Shown one piece after another: positions 55,453 to 64,000 of a stretch of 64,000 nucleotides of DNA. This DNA is from Comamonas halotolerans (GTDB taxonomy: Bacteria > Pseudomonadota > Gammaproteobacteria > Burkholderiales > Burkholderiaceae_C). How positions within the stretch are numbered: the stretch's first letter is position 1; each line of letters begins with the position of its first letter. Location of the stretch: assembly GCF_030162935.1 (NCBI RefSeq), contig NZ_JASAUZ010000001.1, positions 186,001 through 250,000 on the forward strand, given 5' to 3'. The notes beneath the pieces are model-generated. The model ran no database searches, was not told where the DNA came from, and was given only the letters and a program-made list of their open reading frames with translations. The translations under genes and the position numbers were made by a program.

Positions 55453-55486
55453 AAAAAAAGGCGCTGCATCATGCAAGTGCAGCGCC
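55453..55486 (-). terminator. Strong terminator upstream of xerD, ending the second Bug gene
   Basis: On the minus strand GGCGCTGCA / TGCAGCGCC with a 9-base loop is followed by seven T residues, separating the Bug gene from xerD. Confidence 0.88.
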
Positions 55487-55508
55487 CCGGCACCCCATTA
55501 CGGCTTGT

Positions 55509-56471
55509 TTACTCCAGCGTCAACTTTTGCTCCAACACCACCTTGCGGTAAACCTCGTACTCCGCCTTGATTTGCTGCGCAAATTCTTCCGGCGAGTTAC
55601 CCAGCACGATGGAGCCCGTGTCCTCAATACGCTTGCGCACCGCAGGATCCTGCAGCACCTTTCTCACAGCGGTATTGATCTTGTCAACCACGGCCTTGTC
55701 CATCCCTTTGGGACCCAGGATGCCATAGAACGCCATGCGATTGACAGGCTCCAGGCCCACCTCCTTGAAAGTCGGCACATCCGGCAAAACCTCCAGACGC
55801 TGAGGAGCAGCGACTGCAACAGCCAGCAAGCGCTTGTCCTTGATGAACGGCAGAGCCGAAGGCAGGTTGTCCAGGATCATCGGCACCTGGCCTGCCACCG
55901 TGTCGTTCAATGCGGGGCCTGCTCCCCGATAAGGGATATGGGTGATGAAGGTGCCCGTCAGGTTTTTGTACAACTCCATCAACATGTGCTGAATGCCTCC
56001 GGTACCAGAGGATGCATAGGAATATTTACCCTGTCCTGCTTTGAGCGTGGCCAGAAACGTCTTGTGGTCTGGAGCGCTGAATTTGGGATTGATCGCCAAC
56101 ACGTTCGGCGTGGCAGCCACGTTGATGATGGGCGTGAAGTCCGTCAAGGTGTTGTACGGAATTTTGGGATTAATGGCTGGATTGGTGGCTGTGGAAGACA
56201 CCGTGGCAATACCCAGGTTGTAGCCATCTGGCGCTGCACGCGAAGTTTCCAGCGCCCCCACAATGCCACCACCGCCCCCCTTGTTTTCAACAATCACTGT
56301 CTGTCCCAGCTCGCGTCCCAATGGGTCTGCAATCACGCGTGCCACGATGTCTGTGGTTCCGCCTGGCGCAAAAGGCACCAGCAGCTTGATGGGCTTGGAA
56401 GGATAGGTCTGAGCCATGGCGGTGGTACCAGCGATTGCCAGTACGAATCCGATACAGGTGCGACGATGCAT
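55509..56471 (-). CDS. Second Bug-family periplasmic solute-binding protein
   Basis: The 320-residue protein begins MHRRTCIGFVLAIAGTTAMAQT, a signal peptide, and then carries YPSKPIKLLVPFAPGGTTDIVAR, ENKGGGGGIVG and GPALNDTVAGQVPMI, the TctC/Bug fold. It resembles the first Bug gene at the pattern level but diverges enough to suggest another ligand. No membrane permease is encoded beside it. It is divergent from an AEC-type carrier across 210 bases. A strong terminator follows. Confidence 0.88.
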   Translation of the reverse strand: MHRRTCIGFVLAIAGTTAMAQTYPSKPIKLLVPFAPGGTTDIVARVIADPLGRELGQTVIVENKGGGGGIVGALETSRAAPDGYNLGIATVSSTATNPAINPKIPYNTLTDFTPIINVAATPNVLAINPKFSAPDHKTFLATLKAGQGKYSYASSGTGGIQHMLMELYKNLTGTFITHIPYRGAGPALNDTVAGQVPMILDNLPSALPFIKDKRLLAVAVAAPQRLEVLPDVPTFKEVGLEPVNRMAFYGILGPKGMDKAVVDKINTAVRKVLQDPAVRKRIEDTGSIVLGNSPEEFAQQIKAEYEVYRKVVLEQKLTLE

Positions 56472-56681
56472 AGGAACTTGTCTCCTTCGCTTTGCGACTT
56501 TGTAAAAAAGCGTTGATGGGCAATGCTAGTGGAGCGGCTTCAATTGCAGCAGGGCTCATTGACACTTTTTTCTCCGGAAATTCCCCTAGCTCCGAAAGAG
56601 TGCACAAGCTGTCACGTTGGTGCCAGATTTGCGACACGCTTCCCCTAATGCACACAGGAGAAAAGAGTAACCTTTGCGCTC

Positions 56682-57590
56682 GTGAACTACGCCCAGCTTC
56701 TTTTCCCCGACTTCGCCTTGATTCTTCTAGGCTACCTTTTGTGCCGGTTCAGCCCACTCAACCGTCAGGTCTGGCAAGGAGCGGAAGCTTTGGTGTATTA
56801 CCTACTGTTCCCGGTCCTGCTGTTTCACTCCATCGTCAAAAGCCCCTTGGACTGGGCAGCCACATCCAGCTTGATCGCTGCAGGCCTCACCGCCGGGCTG
56901 ATAGGCATTGCGCTGGCGTACAGCCTGCCGTGGTGGCCTGGTCTGCGCAAACATGTGCAACCGCGAGACCATGCCAGCGCCGCCCAGGTCGCATTCCGCT
57001 TCAACTCTTTTATTGGTCTGGCCCTGGCAGATCGTCTGGCAGGCGCGCAAGGGCTGTTTTTCATCTCCGTGCTGATCGGTTTTTGTGTGCCTGTTTTCAA
57101 TATTGCAGCCGTCTGGCCCATGGCCCGAGAAAGCCAACAAAGCTTCTGGAGACAACTGGTACGCAATCCCCTGATTGTTGCAACCGTTTGCGGCTTGTGC
57201 GCCAACTTGCTGGGCTTTCGCATGCCTGCATGGCTGGAGCCCCCCGTCACACGAATTGGCGCAGCCTCCATCGCGCTGGGCCTGATGTCGGCGGGTGCAG
57301 GCATGCAACTGGGGCTGCTCACGCATGCCAAGCGTTTGACTGTGGGTGTGCTCAGCATTCGCCATTTCATCCAGCCTTTGCTGGCCTTGGCTGCCATCCA
57401 CGTTTTTGCCCTGACTGGCAATCAAGCATTGATTTTGCTGCTGTTTTCAGCGCTTCCTACGGCCTCCACCTGCTATGTGCTTGCGGCCCGCATGGGCTAT
57501 AACGGACCCTATGTGGCCGGCTTGGTCACCCTCTCCACCGTATTGGGCATCATCAGCCTCCCCTACGCTCTCTCGTTAATTCCCGGGTAG
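56682..57590 (+). CDS. AEC-family (auxin efflux carrier-like) transporter
   Basis: The 302-residue carrier has about ten hydrophobic helices in the repeated five-helix layout of the mem_trans/AEC family, with VYYLLFPVLLFHSIV early, FRFNSFIGLALA in the middle and LPTASTCYVLAARMGY late. Bacterial members export or import malate, citrate or similar organic acids. GTG 56682 is the start; a weak GGAG lies 25 bases upstream. It diverges from the second Bug gene. Confidence 0.85.
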   Translation: MNYAQLLFPDFALILLGYLLCRFSPLNRQVWQGAEALVYYLLFPVLLFHSIVKSPLDWAATSSLIAAGLTAGLIGIALAYSLPWWPGLRKHVQPRDHASAAQVAFRFNSFIGLALADRLAGAQGLFFISVLIGFCVPVFNIAAVWPMARESQQSFWRQLVRNPLIVATVCGLCANLLGFRMPAWLEPPVTRIGAASIALGLMSAGAGMQLGLLTHAKRLTVGVLSIRHFIQPLLALAAIHVFALTGNQALILLLFSALPTASTCYVLAARMGYNGPYVAGLVTLSTVLGIISLPYALSLIPG

Positions 57591-57694
57591 GCATTTTTCG
57601 TCCGGCCTTGATTTGATTGCTTGGTCTTACTGCCGTGTTCTTGCGAGAGCATGCGCACTGTCAAAGTGCTGACTCCAGCATGACCGAGCACACG

Positions 57695-58798
57695 CTAAAC
57701 GCCAACACTATCCATAGTCACGCCCTGTGCCAAAGCCCACTGCACATGCTCTCGCACCACCGCGCTGTCGTGCGCTGCGTGCAACTGCAAGGCCATGCGC
57801 ATTGCATGCGCCTGCGCACAATCGTGCGTGCGATTTAGAGCATTGCCCAAGGCCACCGCAATATTGCGCAGCCAGCGCACATGACCAATGCGGCGAATCG
57901 GACTGCCTTCGGTGCAGCGCAAAAACGTAGCTTCATCCCAACTGAAAAGCTGCACCAAGGTGCTGCCAGTCATACCGCCACGCGGATCAAAATCAGGCAA
58001 CCCGCTGCGATTGGCAAACTTGTTCCATGGACAGGCCAGCTGGCAGTCATCACAACCATAGATACGATTGGCCAGCAAAGGGCGCATTTCCACGGGAATT
58101 GCGCCATCGTGCTCAATGGTCAGATAAGAGATGCAGCGCCGCGCATCCACGCGATGGGGCGCCACAATGGCCCTCGTAGGACAGGCATCCATGCAACTGC
58201 TACAACTGCCGCAGTGCGCTGTGACGGGCTGCGTTTCGGGCAAAAGCATATCCACATAGATTTCACCAAGGAAAAACATGGATCCCGCATCACGACTGAG
58301 CACCAAGGTGTGCTTGCCACGCCAGCCCTGACCACTGCGGCGCGCCAGCTCCGCCTCCATCACCGGCGCTGAGTCGGTGAAGGCGCGATGTCCGAGTGGG
58401 CCCACTTCCTGCGCTATGCGCTCTGCAAGCTTTTGCAAGCGGCCACGCAACACCTTGTGATAGTCGCGACCACGCGCATACACCGAAACAATCGCTTCCT
58501 GAGGGCGCTGCAGCCGCGCCCACTCCACGTCCTGCCAGTCCTCAGGCGTATGACGCGGCAGATAATCCATGCGCACAGTGATCACGCTCACGGTGCCAGG
58601 CACCAACTCAGCTGGACGGGCACGCTTGAGCCCATGGGCAGCCATATAGTCCATGCTGCCATGAAAGCCGGCACTCAACCATTGCAGCAGCCCATCTTCA
58701 CAAGACGACAAATCAACACCGGATACGCCAATTTGGGAAAATCCCAGTTCGCGGGCCCAGTCCTGCATCAAAGGAACCAATTGACTGCTGCAAACCAT
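57695..58798 (-). CDS. queG: Epoxyqueuosine reductase
   Basis: The last step of queuosine synthesis on tRNA. The 367-residue enzyme has a cobalamin-binding N-terminal region, then two 4Fe-4S sites: CGSCSSCMDACPT and CDDCQLACPW. The catalytic aspartate region FTDSAPVMEAELA is present, and a C-terminal HEAT-like repeat ends near HVQWAL. Its ATG 58798 overlaps the tsaE start by 18 bases on the opposite strand. Confidence 0.93.
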   Translation of the reverse strand: MVCSSQLVPLMQDWARELGFSQIGVSGVDLSSCEDGLLQWLSAGFHGSMDYMAAHGLKRARPAELVPGTVSVITVRMDYLPRHTPEDWQDVEWARLQRPQEAIVSVYARGRDYHKVLRGRLQKLAERIAQEVGPLGHRAFTDSAPVMEAELARRSGQGWRGKHTLVLSRDAGSMFFLGEIYVDMLLPETQPVTAHCGSCSSCMDACPTRAIVAPHRVDARRCISYLTIEHDGAIPVEMRPLLANRIYGCDDCQLACPWNKFANRSGLPDFDPRGGMTGSTLVQLFSWDEATFLRCTEGSPIRRIGHVRWLRNIAVALGNALNRTHDCAQAHAMRMALQLHAAHDSAVVREHVQWALAQGVTMDSVGV

Positions 58799-59293
58799 AA
58801 CTCTTCGATTGTAAAAAGCCCGGCCCCAGAGCAGCGGATACTGTCATGGCAAGACGAGGCAGACACTGAGGCTTTTGCCAAGCAATTGGCCACTCTGCCT
58901 GAAATGCGTGATGCCTACATCACCTTGCACGGAGATCTGGGCGCAGGCAAAACCACCTTGGTTCGGCATTTGCTGCGCAGCCTGGGCGTTCAAGGGCGCA
59001 TAAAAAGCCCTACTTACGCCGTGGTGGAACCTCATGAAGCGCAGGGTTTGACCATCTGGCACTTTGACTTTTATCGATTCGACGATCCACGCGAGTGGGA
59101 GGATGCCGGTTTTCGCGATATTTTTGCCAGCCAGGGCCTGAAACTGGCAGAATGGCCTGAAAAGGCCGCTTCGCTGACACCGCTAGCGGATCTAGCTATT
59201 TATATTGAAGCAATTGACGAAACCCAGCGCCGCGTCACTCTGCGCACCAGCACAGAGCGTGGTCGGCGCATGCTGCAGCACTGGCCACAATGA
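58781..59293 (+). CDS. tsaE: tRNA threonylcarbamoyladenosine ATPase subunit TsaE
   Basis: The 170-residue ATPase acts with TsaB and TsaD to form t6A on tRNA. The P-loop GDLGAGKTT (51-59), SPTYAVVEPHE and WHFDFYRF motifs are typical. I chose TTG 58781 because AAAGGAA lies about 5 bases upstream and no ATG fits; the start overlaps the queG start. It overlaps amiC by 4 bases (ATGA), as in yjeE-amiB operons. Confidence 0.9.
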   Translation: MTAANHNSSIVKSPAPEQRILSWQDEADTEAFAKQLATLPEMRDAYITLHGDLGAGKTTLVRHLLRSLGVQGRIKSPTYAVVEPHEAQGLTIWHFDFYRFDDPREWEDAGFRDIFASQGLKLAEWPEKAASLTPLADLAIYIEAIDETQRRVTLRTSTERGRRMLQHWPQ

Positions 59294-60765
59294 GCGACGA
59301 CGCCGCGCAACCTATTTTTACTGCCTACCGCCCCAACCGCCGCACCCTGATTCAAGCAGGCAGCTTGGCTTTGCTGTTAGCTGGCAAACACCAGATTGCC
59401 TTTGGTGCCAGTATCGTGGCCGTGCGTGTATGGCCTGCCGAGGATTACTCGCGCGTCACGCTTGAGTCCGATGTGCCGCTGGTGGCCAAGCAAACCTTGA
59501 TTGAATCCCCACCACGTTTGGCCGTGGACATTGAGGGCCTGCAACTCAACGATGCTCTCAAAGAGCTTGTCGCCAAAGTTCGCCCCGATGATCCCAACAT
59601 TGCTGCGATCAGGGTCGGACAGAACACACCTTCCGTAGTTCGCTTGGTTATCGACCTCAAGCAAGATGCTGTGCCCCAGGTTTTCTCACTCAAGCCTGTC
59701 GCTGCATACCAGCACCGCCTGGTTTTTGACCTGTATCCGTCCAAGCCGGTTGATCCACTGGAAGCGTTGATTCAAGAACGTTTGCGTGACGCCACCAGCT
59801 CTGCCGCCCTGCCGCCAGCACTGACACCACCTGTCTCACAAGCCCCCGCCCACGACCCTTTGGGCGACCTGATTGCCCAACACAGTCAACCGCCCAGCAG
59901 TACACCAGCGCCCATTGCTCCTACTGTACCGACTGTGCCAGACAAACCCGTTGCACAGGCCACCCCCCCCGTCAGCACACCGCCAAAGCCGAGCACTGAG
60001 CCTGAGGTGACTGCTGGCCCAGCACCTACCGCAAGGAGAACTGACCGCATCATCATCGTGGCGCTGGACCCTGGTCATGGCGGTGAAGACCCAGGAGCCA
60101 TTGGCCCCAAAGGCACGCGTGAAAAAGATGTGGTCCTCAAGATTGCGAAACTGCTGCGCGACCGCATCAATGGCAGCACTATCAATGGCAACCCCATGCG
60201 TGCCTATATGACACGTGATGGAGACTTTTTCGTTCCGCTGGGCGTGCGTGTACAAAAAGCACGCCGGGTTCAGGCCGACCTTTTCATCAGCATTCACGCA
60301 GATGCCTTCACCCGGCCTTCAGCCAAGGGAGCCAGCGTATTTGCTTTGAGCCAAAAAGGTGCAACCAGTACGGCCGCTCGCTGGTTGGCAGACAAGGAAA
60401 ATCAGGCCGATCTGGTCGGCGGCATCAATGTACGCAGCCAAGATGCCCACGTCCAGCGCATGCTGCTGGATATGAGCACCACCGCGCAAATCAATGACAG
60501 CCTGAAACTGGGTACTTCTGTGCTTTCTCAAATAGGCAGCTTTGCCAAATTGCACAAACCGCGCGTGGAACAAGCTGGCTTTGCAGTATTGAAGGCTCCG
60601 GATATTCCCAGCGTTCTGGTGGAGACTGCTTTCATCAGCAATCCAGAAGAAGAACAGCGCTTGCGCAGCTCGGCTTACCAAAACAAATTGGCCGATGCCA
60701 TGATGGCAGGCATTCGCCAATACTTCACCAAGAATCCGCCACTGGCCCGCTCACGCTCTGTGTGA
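59290..60765 (+). CDS. amiC: N-acetylmuramoyl-L-alanine amidase AmiC
   Basis: The 491-residue amidase splits daughter-cell peptidoglycan. It begins with a Tat-like signal (NRRTLIQAGSLALLLAG), then an AMIN domain (about 40-150) that targets the septum, a Pro/Thr/Ala-rich linker (about 160-250) and an amidase_3 domain with zinc histidine in DPGHGGEDPGAIG, HADAF and the catalytic glutamate in LVETAFISN. Translation is coupled to tsaE. A terminator follows. Confidence 0.93.
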   Translation: MSDDAAQPIFTAYRPNRRTLIQAGSLALLLAGKHQIAFGASIVAVRVWPAEDYSRVTLESDVPLVAKQTLIESPPRLAVDIEGLQLNDALKELVAKVRPDDPNIAAIRVGQNTPSVVRLVIDLKQDAVPQVFSLKPVAAYQHRLVFDLYPSKPVDPLEALIQERLRDATSSAALPPALTPPVSQAPAHDPLGDLIAQHSQPPSSTPAPIAPTVPTVPDKPVAQATPPVSTPPKPSTEPEVTAGPAPTARRTDRIIIVALDPGHGGEDPGAIGPKGTREKDVVLKIAKLLRDRINGSTINGNPMRAYMTRDGDFFVPLGVRVQKARRVQADLFISIHADAFTRPSAKGASVFALSQKGATSTAARWLADKENQADLVGGINVRSQDAHVQRMLLDMSTTAQINDSLKLGTSVLSQIGSFAKLHKPRVEQAGFAVLKAPDIPSVLVETAFISNPEEEQRLRSSAYQNKLADAMMAGIRQYFTKNPPLARSRSV

Positions 60766-60786
60766 ACCTGGCCCCTCCTGACTGAC

Positions 60787-60810
60787 AAGCCCGCTTTAGC
60801 GGGCTTTTTT
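60787..60810 (+). terminator. Intrinsic terminator of tsaE-amiC
   Basis: AAGCCCGC / GCGGGCTT stem with a 4-base TTTA loop followed by TTTT, 22 bases past the amiC stop. Confidence 0.9.
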
Positions 60811-61122
60811 ATTGCAGCAAATTCTTCAGCCGAATTCAATCAGATACACGCAGTTGAAAAACTTACTTTTTGCAATCCAACTATTCACAAAGATATGGAT
60901 TTGCACATAGGCAACCCTCAACAAAGCCGCCCTGCGCCAAGGGAAGTTGAAGCAAAAAACAATTAGAAACCGCATGTTTCGACACTTTTGGGAACATTTT
61001 CCCATTCCACAAAAAATAACATTTGAGCTTCCAAATCATCAACTTAGCTCATATGCAAACAAGTAACAAACGAAGAAAATAAAAAAATACTATCGATAAC
61101 AAAAATCAATGAATTATTCAGT
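60811..61122 (+). promoter_or_regulatory. AT-rich leader of the pga operon
   Basis: This 312-base region is visibly richer in A and T than the surrounding sequence and contains many A-tracts (for example around 60950-61100). It must hold the pga promoter and perhaps nucleoid-protein sites. No hairpin or riboswitch fold is obvious, and the pgaA ATG lacks a strong Shine-Dalgarno sequence. Confidence 0.5.
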
Positions 61123-63423
61123 ATGAGCTTCTCACACTGCACTCTGCCCCATGAGCACTGCTTGCGCAGGAAGATCAAATTCACCGCCGTAGCCACCCTG
61201 CTTGTACTCTCGCCTCTCAGCCTTCTTGCATCGACAGCGGGAGAGCAGGCACGCCATGCATTGCTTGGCACTGCTCAAAATTACCGGGATACCCAGGAAT
61301 GGGGCAAAGCTTTGGAAGCCTACCGCCAAGGCAAGCAACGGTTCCCTCAAGATACGGCATTTGTGCATGGCGAGATTTATGCCCTCGCTGATGGTGGGCA
61401 GCCGGAACAAGCCACTGTACTCGCCCAGCGATTGCTCGATGCAACCCCGAATGACGTGGATGCCCTGCTGGTCATGGGCTACGCTCAACTGCGTCATCAC
61501 GGCGTCTTTGCTTCACTGGAGTACATCGACCGGGCGATGCAAATAGGCAGCAACAAAGCCTATGTGGTACGAGACTATGTGATGGCATTGCAGCGTGCGC
61601 ACATGCCCAGTGCAGCCTTGGCCGTGGCTGAACGCCATCCAGATTTGCTGAGCCCCGCACAAATGCGCGAGCTGCAAGCGGATGCGGTGGCCGAGAGTGT
61701 TCGTTACGCAGACTTGCCTGCTCGCAGCGAAGCAGAGCGCTTTCAGGTCGCAGATGCGGCTCTGGCGAAGTACGACACATTGTTTGGACAGTGGGCACAG
61801 ATAGGCAGTGAAGTGCAACCGCTGCTGCAACGTGCGCGCATCGATCGCTTGCAGGCGCTCCATGCCCGTTTTTACATGGCCAAGGTGGTTCAAGAGTACG
61901 AAGCATTGCTCGCGCAGGGTGTTGAGGTGCCCAACTATGCGCTGGCAACAGTTGCCTCCGCCTACCTCTATGAGCGCATGCCAGAGCGCTCAACCCAGAT
62001 CTATGAGCAACTGATTGCCAGTGGCTATATGCGCGAAGACGCAGTCAGCCGCCAAAACCAGGACTTTGGCTTGCTGTACTCCTATTCGGACCAGGGTGAT
62101 GTTGCGGCTTCTCAAGAAGCGGCACACCCTCTGCGCGAGGAATATTCGCAATGGCGCTTTGTGGGAGGCGATGCAGCGCGTATTCCGAACGCAGCCTATT
62201 TGGATGCTCGGCATACGGCAAGCATGATGGATTTTTACGCCAACGATACCCCGCAGGCGCAAGTGTCGCTGGAGCAAATGCTTCATGCAGCTCCCAATAA
62301 CAACAGCTTGCGCACAGATCTCTCATCCATCTATCGCTCACGTGGATGGCCCCGTAAAGCCGAAGAAGAACTCAAGATTGCCGAAAGCTACGATCCCCGC
62401 GCCATGAGCGTGGAGATCGGCCAGGGATTGACGGCCCTTGACCTTCAGGAATGGCGCCAGGTGGAAGCCTTGAGCGGCGATATGCAGGCGCGCTTTCCGG
62501 AAAACCGCAGCAGTCAGCGCTTGCAGCGCCTTTGGCGCGTGCACAACATGCATGAATTGCGCGTGGAGGGCTATAAGGGACTTGGCAACAACAACCCCGT
62601 CGCTGGCGGACGAGACTTTGGCCTTGACACCACACTGTATTCGCAGCCTCTTGCATACAACTGGCGCATCTTCGCCGGCATGGGGCATCGCAGCGCCACT
62701 TATGACGATGCCAAAGCCACCCACAACTATGGCCGCGTGGGCCTCGAGTGGCGAAGCCGTGACTGGAACGTCACGGCAGAAGTCTCAGACAGCCACTACG
62801 GGCATGGCAGTCGCCTGGGTTCTGCACTGTCTGTGGATTACGCGCTCAATGATTACTGGTCGATTCACGCAGGGGCTCAATGGAAGTCACGCGATACCAA
62901 TCTGGATGCACTGCGCAACAACATCACCAGCAACCGCTTTGACTTCGGCGTTCAGTGGCGTGAAAGCGAGCGCCGCTCCTGGGGACTGACCATTACGCCC
63001 AGCGATTTCAGCGACGGCAACAACCGCTTGGAGGTTCTGTTGAGTGCTCAACAGCGCCTGTGGACGCGCCCGACCTGGTTCCTCGACGCCGGTCTGGAGC
63101 TTTTTGCTTCACGCAATAGCCGCACCGATGTGCCGTACTACAGCCCGCAGCGCGAATACAGCATTCTCCCGACCCTGAGCTGGAACCACACCATCTACCA
63201 ACGCTATCAAACGGCTTGGACCCAGCAGTTGAGCGCTGGACTGGGCGGTGTGAACCAGCACAGCTACGGCACAGGCTCAGTTGGAATGATCAGCTACGGC
63301 CAGCGCTACAAGGCCAATGATGTTTTTGAAATCGGAGGCACGCTCTCTGCTGTCTCACGCCCCTACGACGGTGTCCGCGAGCGTGAATGGCGCTTTGTCT
63401 TCGATATGACTTATCGTTTTTGA
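61123..63423 (+). CDS. pgaA: Poly-beta-1,6-N-acetylglucosamine exporter PgaA
   Basis: The 766-residue outer-membrane protein has a signal or anchor (about 17-38), an N-terminal periplasmic superhelix of TPR-like repeats (for example QEWGKALEAYRQGKQRFPQD) and a C-terminal beta-barrel ending REWRFVFDMTYRF with a terminal phenylalanine. The length and order match PgaA, which exports deacetylated PNAG. It is followed 8 bases later by pgaB. The N-terminus could be shorter if a later ATG is used. Confidence 0.9.
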   Translation: MSFSHCTLPHEHCLRRKIKFTAVATLLVLSPLSLLASTAGEQARHALLGTAQNYRDTQEWGKALEAYRQGKQRFPQDTAFVHGEIYALADGGQPEQATVLAQRLLDATPNDVDALLVMGYAQLRHHGVFASLEYIDRAMQIGSNKAYVVRDYVMALQRAHMPSAALAVAERHPDLLSPAQMRELQADAVAESVRYADLPARSEAERFQVADAALAKYDTLFGQWAQIGSEVQPLLQRARIDRLQALHARFYMAKVVQEYEALLAQGVEVPNYALATVASAYLYERMPERSTQIYEQLIASGYMREDAVSRQNQDFGLLYSYSDQGDVAASQEAAHPLREEYSQWRFVGGDAARIPNAAYLDARHTASMMDFYANDTPQAQVSLEQMLHAAPNNNSLRTDLSSIYRSRGWPRKAEEELKIAESYDPRAMSVEIGQGLTALDLQEWRQVEALSGDMQARFPENRSSQRLQRLWRVHNMHELRVEGYKGLGNNNPVAGGRDFGLDTTLYSQPLAYNWRIFAGMGHRSATYDDAKATHNYGRVGLEWRSRDWNVTAEVSDSHYGHGSRLGSALSVDYALNDYWSIHAGAQWKSRDTNLDALRNNITSNRFDFGVQWRESERRSWGLTITPSDFSDGNNRLEVLLSAQQRLWTRPTWFLDAGLELFASRNSRTDVPYYSPQREYSILPTLSWNHTIYQRYQTAWTQQLSAGLGGVNQHSYGTGSVGMISYGQRYKANDVFEIGGTLSAVSRPYDGVREREWRFVFDMTYRF

Positions 63424-63431
63424 GGGTAGCC

Positions 63432-64000
63432 ATGCATTTTTTCAAACACTTCACTGCGCGTCTTTTCGCTTGCGTCGTGGCAATGGCAATGCTCGCTGCC
63501 TGCGCAAAGGATATTCCCCATTTTGTCCCGCCCGAACAGCGCACCTTGGCCCATCAAGAGCATGCGTGGCCAGCCAATAAGTACTTGGCACTGGGTTATC
63601 ACGCCATCCAGGACAACCAGGCCGATCAGACCTATCTTGCAGTTCGAACCGACCAGCTGCTGGCACACCTGACCTGGCTGCAGGCCAATGGCTACCAGGC
63701 TGTCTCCGTTGAGCAGATTCTGAATGCGAAAAATGGCGGCCCGGCCCTGCCAGCCAAGGCTGTGCTGCTGAGTTTTGACGATGGTTACCAGGACTTCTAC
63801 ACCCGCGTCATCCCTTTGCTGCGCGCCTTTAACTGGCCAGCTGTTCTCGCCCCTGTTGGCGCATGGCTGGATACGCCCGCTGACCAGGCAGTCCAATTTG
63901 GAGATATTCAGGCTCCGCGCTCCATGTTTCTCAACCGCAAAGACTTGGCGCAGACCGCACGTTCTCCGCTGGTGGAGATCGGCGCGCACACTTTTAACCA
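63432..64000 (+). CDS. pgaB: PNAG N-deacetylase PgaB, N-terminal part
   Basis: The frame runs off the window. The 189 visible residues carry a lipoprotein signal (lipobox LAAC, Cys24), then a polysaccharide-deacetylase domain: LALGYHAIQD near 52, the SFDDGY motif (about 114-119) and IGAHTFN at the edge. PgaB partially deacetylates PNAG in the periplasm before export through PgaA. GAGGG precedes ATG 63432. The glycosidase-like C-terminal domain and pgaC/pgaD, if present, are outside the window. Confidence 0.9.
   Translation, partial: MHFFKHFTARLFACVVAMAMLAACAKDIPHFVPPEQRTLAHQEHAWPANKYLALGYHAIQDNQADQTYLAVRTDQLLAHLTWLQANGYQAVSVEQILNAKNGGPALPAKAVLLSFDDGYQDFYTRVIPLLRAFNWPAVLAPVGAWLDTPADQAVQFGDIQAPRSMFLNRKDLAQTARSPLVEIGAHTFN

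Overview
The window is a housekeeping-rich chromosomal segment of a betaproteobacterium in the Comamonadaceae, most likely Comamonas. The evidence is the pyrG-kdsA-eno-ftsB cluster, Bug-family solute receptors, a complete pchACXF p-cresol operon of the Comamonas/Pseudomonas type, a moderately high GC content and frequent GTG/TTG starts. I saw no rRNA, tRNA, CRISPR array, prophage or intact insertion sequence.

Region by region. 1-5.3 kb: end of a hemolysin III-type membrane protein, a P-loop-less ABC-type ATPase, an 840-base gap, a YdfG-type dehydrogenase, an exported intradiol dioxygenase, an ornithine cyclodeaminase homologue and a RidA protein. 5.7-15 kb: the most unusual locus. Four tightly packed minus-strand genes (membrane-anchored giant CobN-type chelatase, multi-spanning protein, ExbB-type channel, DUF2149 protein) diverge from a TonB-dependent receptor, which runs into a convergent zur gene. 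A perfect 12-bp ATGTTATAACAT palindrome lies midway in the 78-base divergent promoter. The gene content and order match hmuRSTUV of Bacteroidetes and, from memory, the zinc-limitation-induced PA1922-PA1925 locus of Pseudomonas aeruginosa. 15.4-21 kb: parE, a lytic transglycosylase and parC. 21-28.7 kb: an MFS carrier, a 54-residue membrane peptide, an SDR, a methyltransferase, a 715-residue unknown protein, then dapA-bamC. 28.8-36 kb: an Ala/Pro repeat lipoprotein, roxA, an AraC-type activator and the divergent pchACXF operon for 4-cresol oxidation. 36-41 kb: a SlyD-like isomerase, a ferric-reductase-like flavoprotein, two PepSY proteins and a PhoPQ-like two-component system. 41-51 kb: coaBC-unknown-dut-unknown, then pyrG-kdsA-eno-ftsB, hslO and a gamma carbonic anhydrase homologue. 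51-60.8 kb: a DUF455 ferritin-like protein, an EAL-HDOD protein, a decayed possible sigma-factor gene, two orphan Bug receptors flanking xerD, an AEC carrier, queG, tsaE and amiC. 60.8-64 kb: an AT-rich leader, then pgaA and the start of pgaB for poly-N-acetylglucosamine biofilm export.

How the genes may work together. The 5.7-15 kb module is best read as a Zur-controlled, energised uptake and metal-release system for a metal-tetrapyrrole or metallophore. pchACXF converts 4-cresol through 4-hydroxybenzaldehyde to 4-hydroxybenzoate, with PchF (flavoprotein) passing electrons to PchC (cytochrome c). The PepSY/two-component/reductase block looks like an envelope redox or metal stress unit. Functions rest on motif recognition by eye, not database searches.
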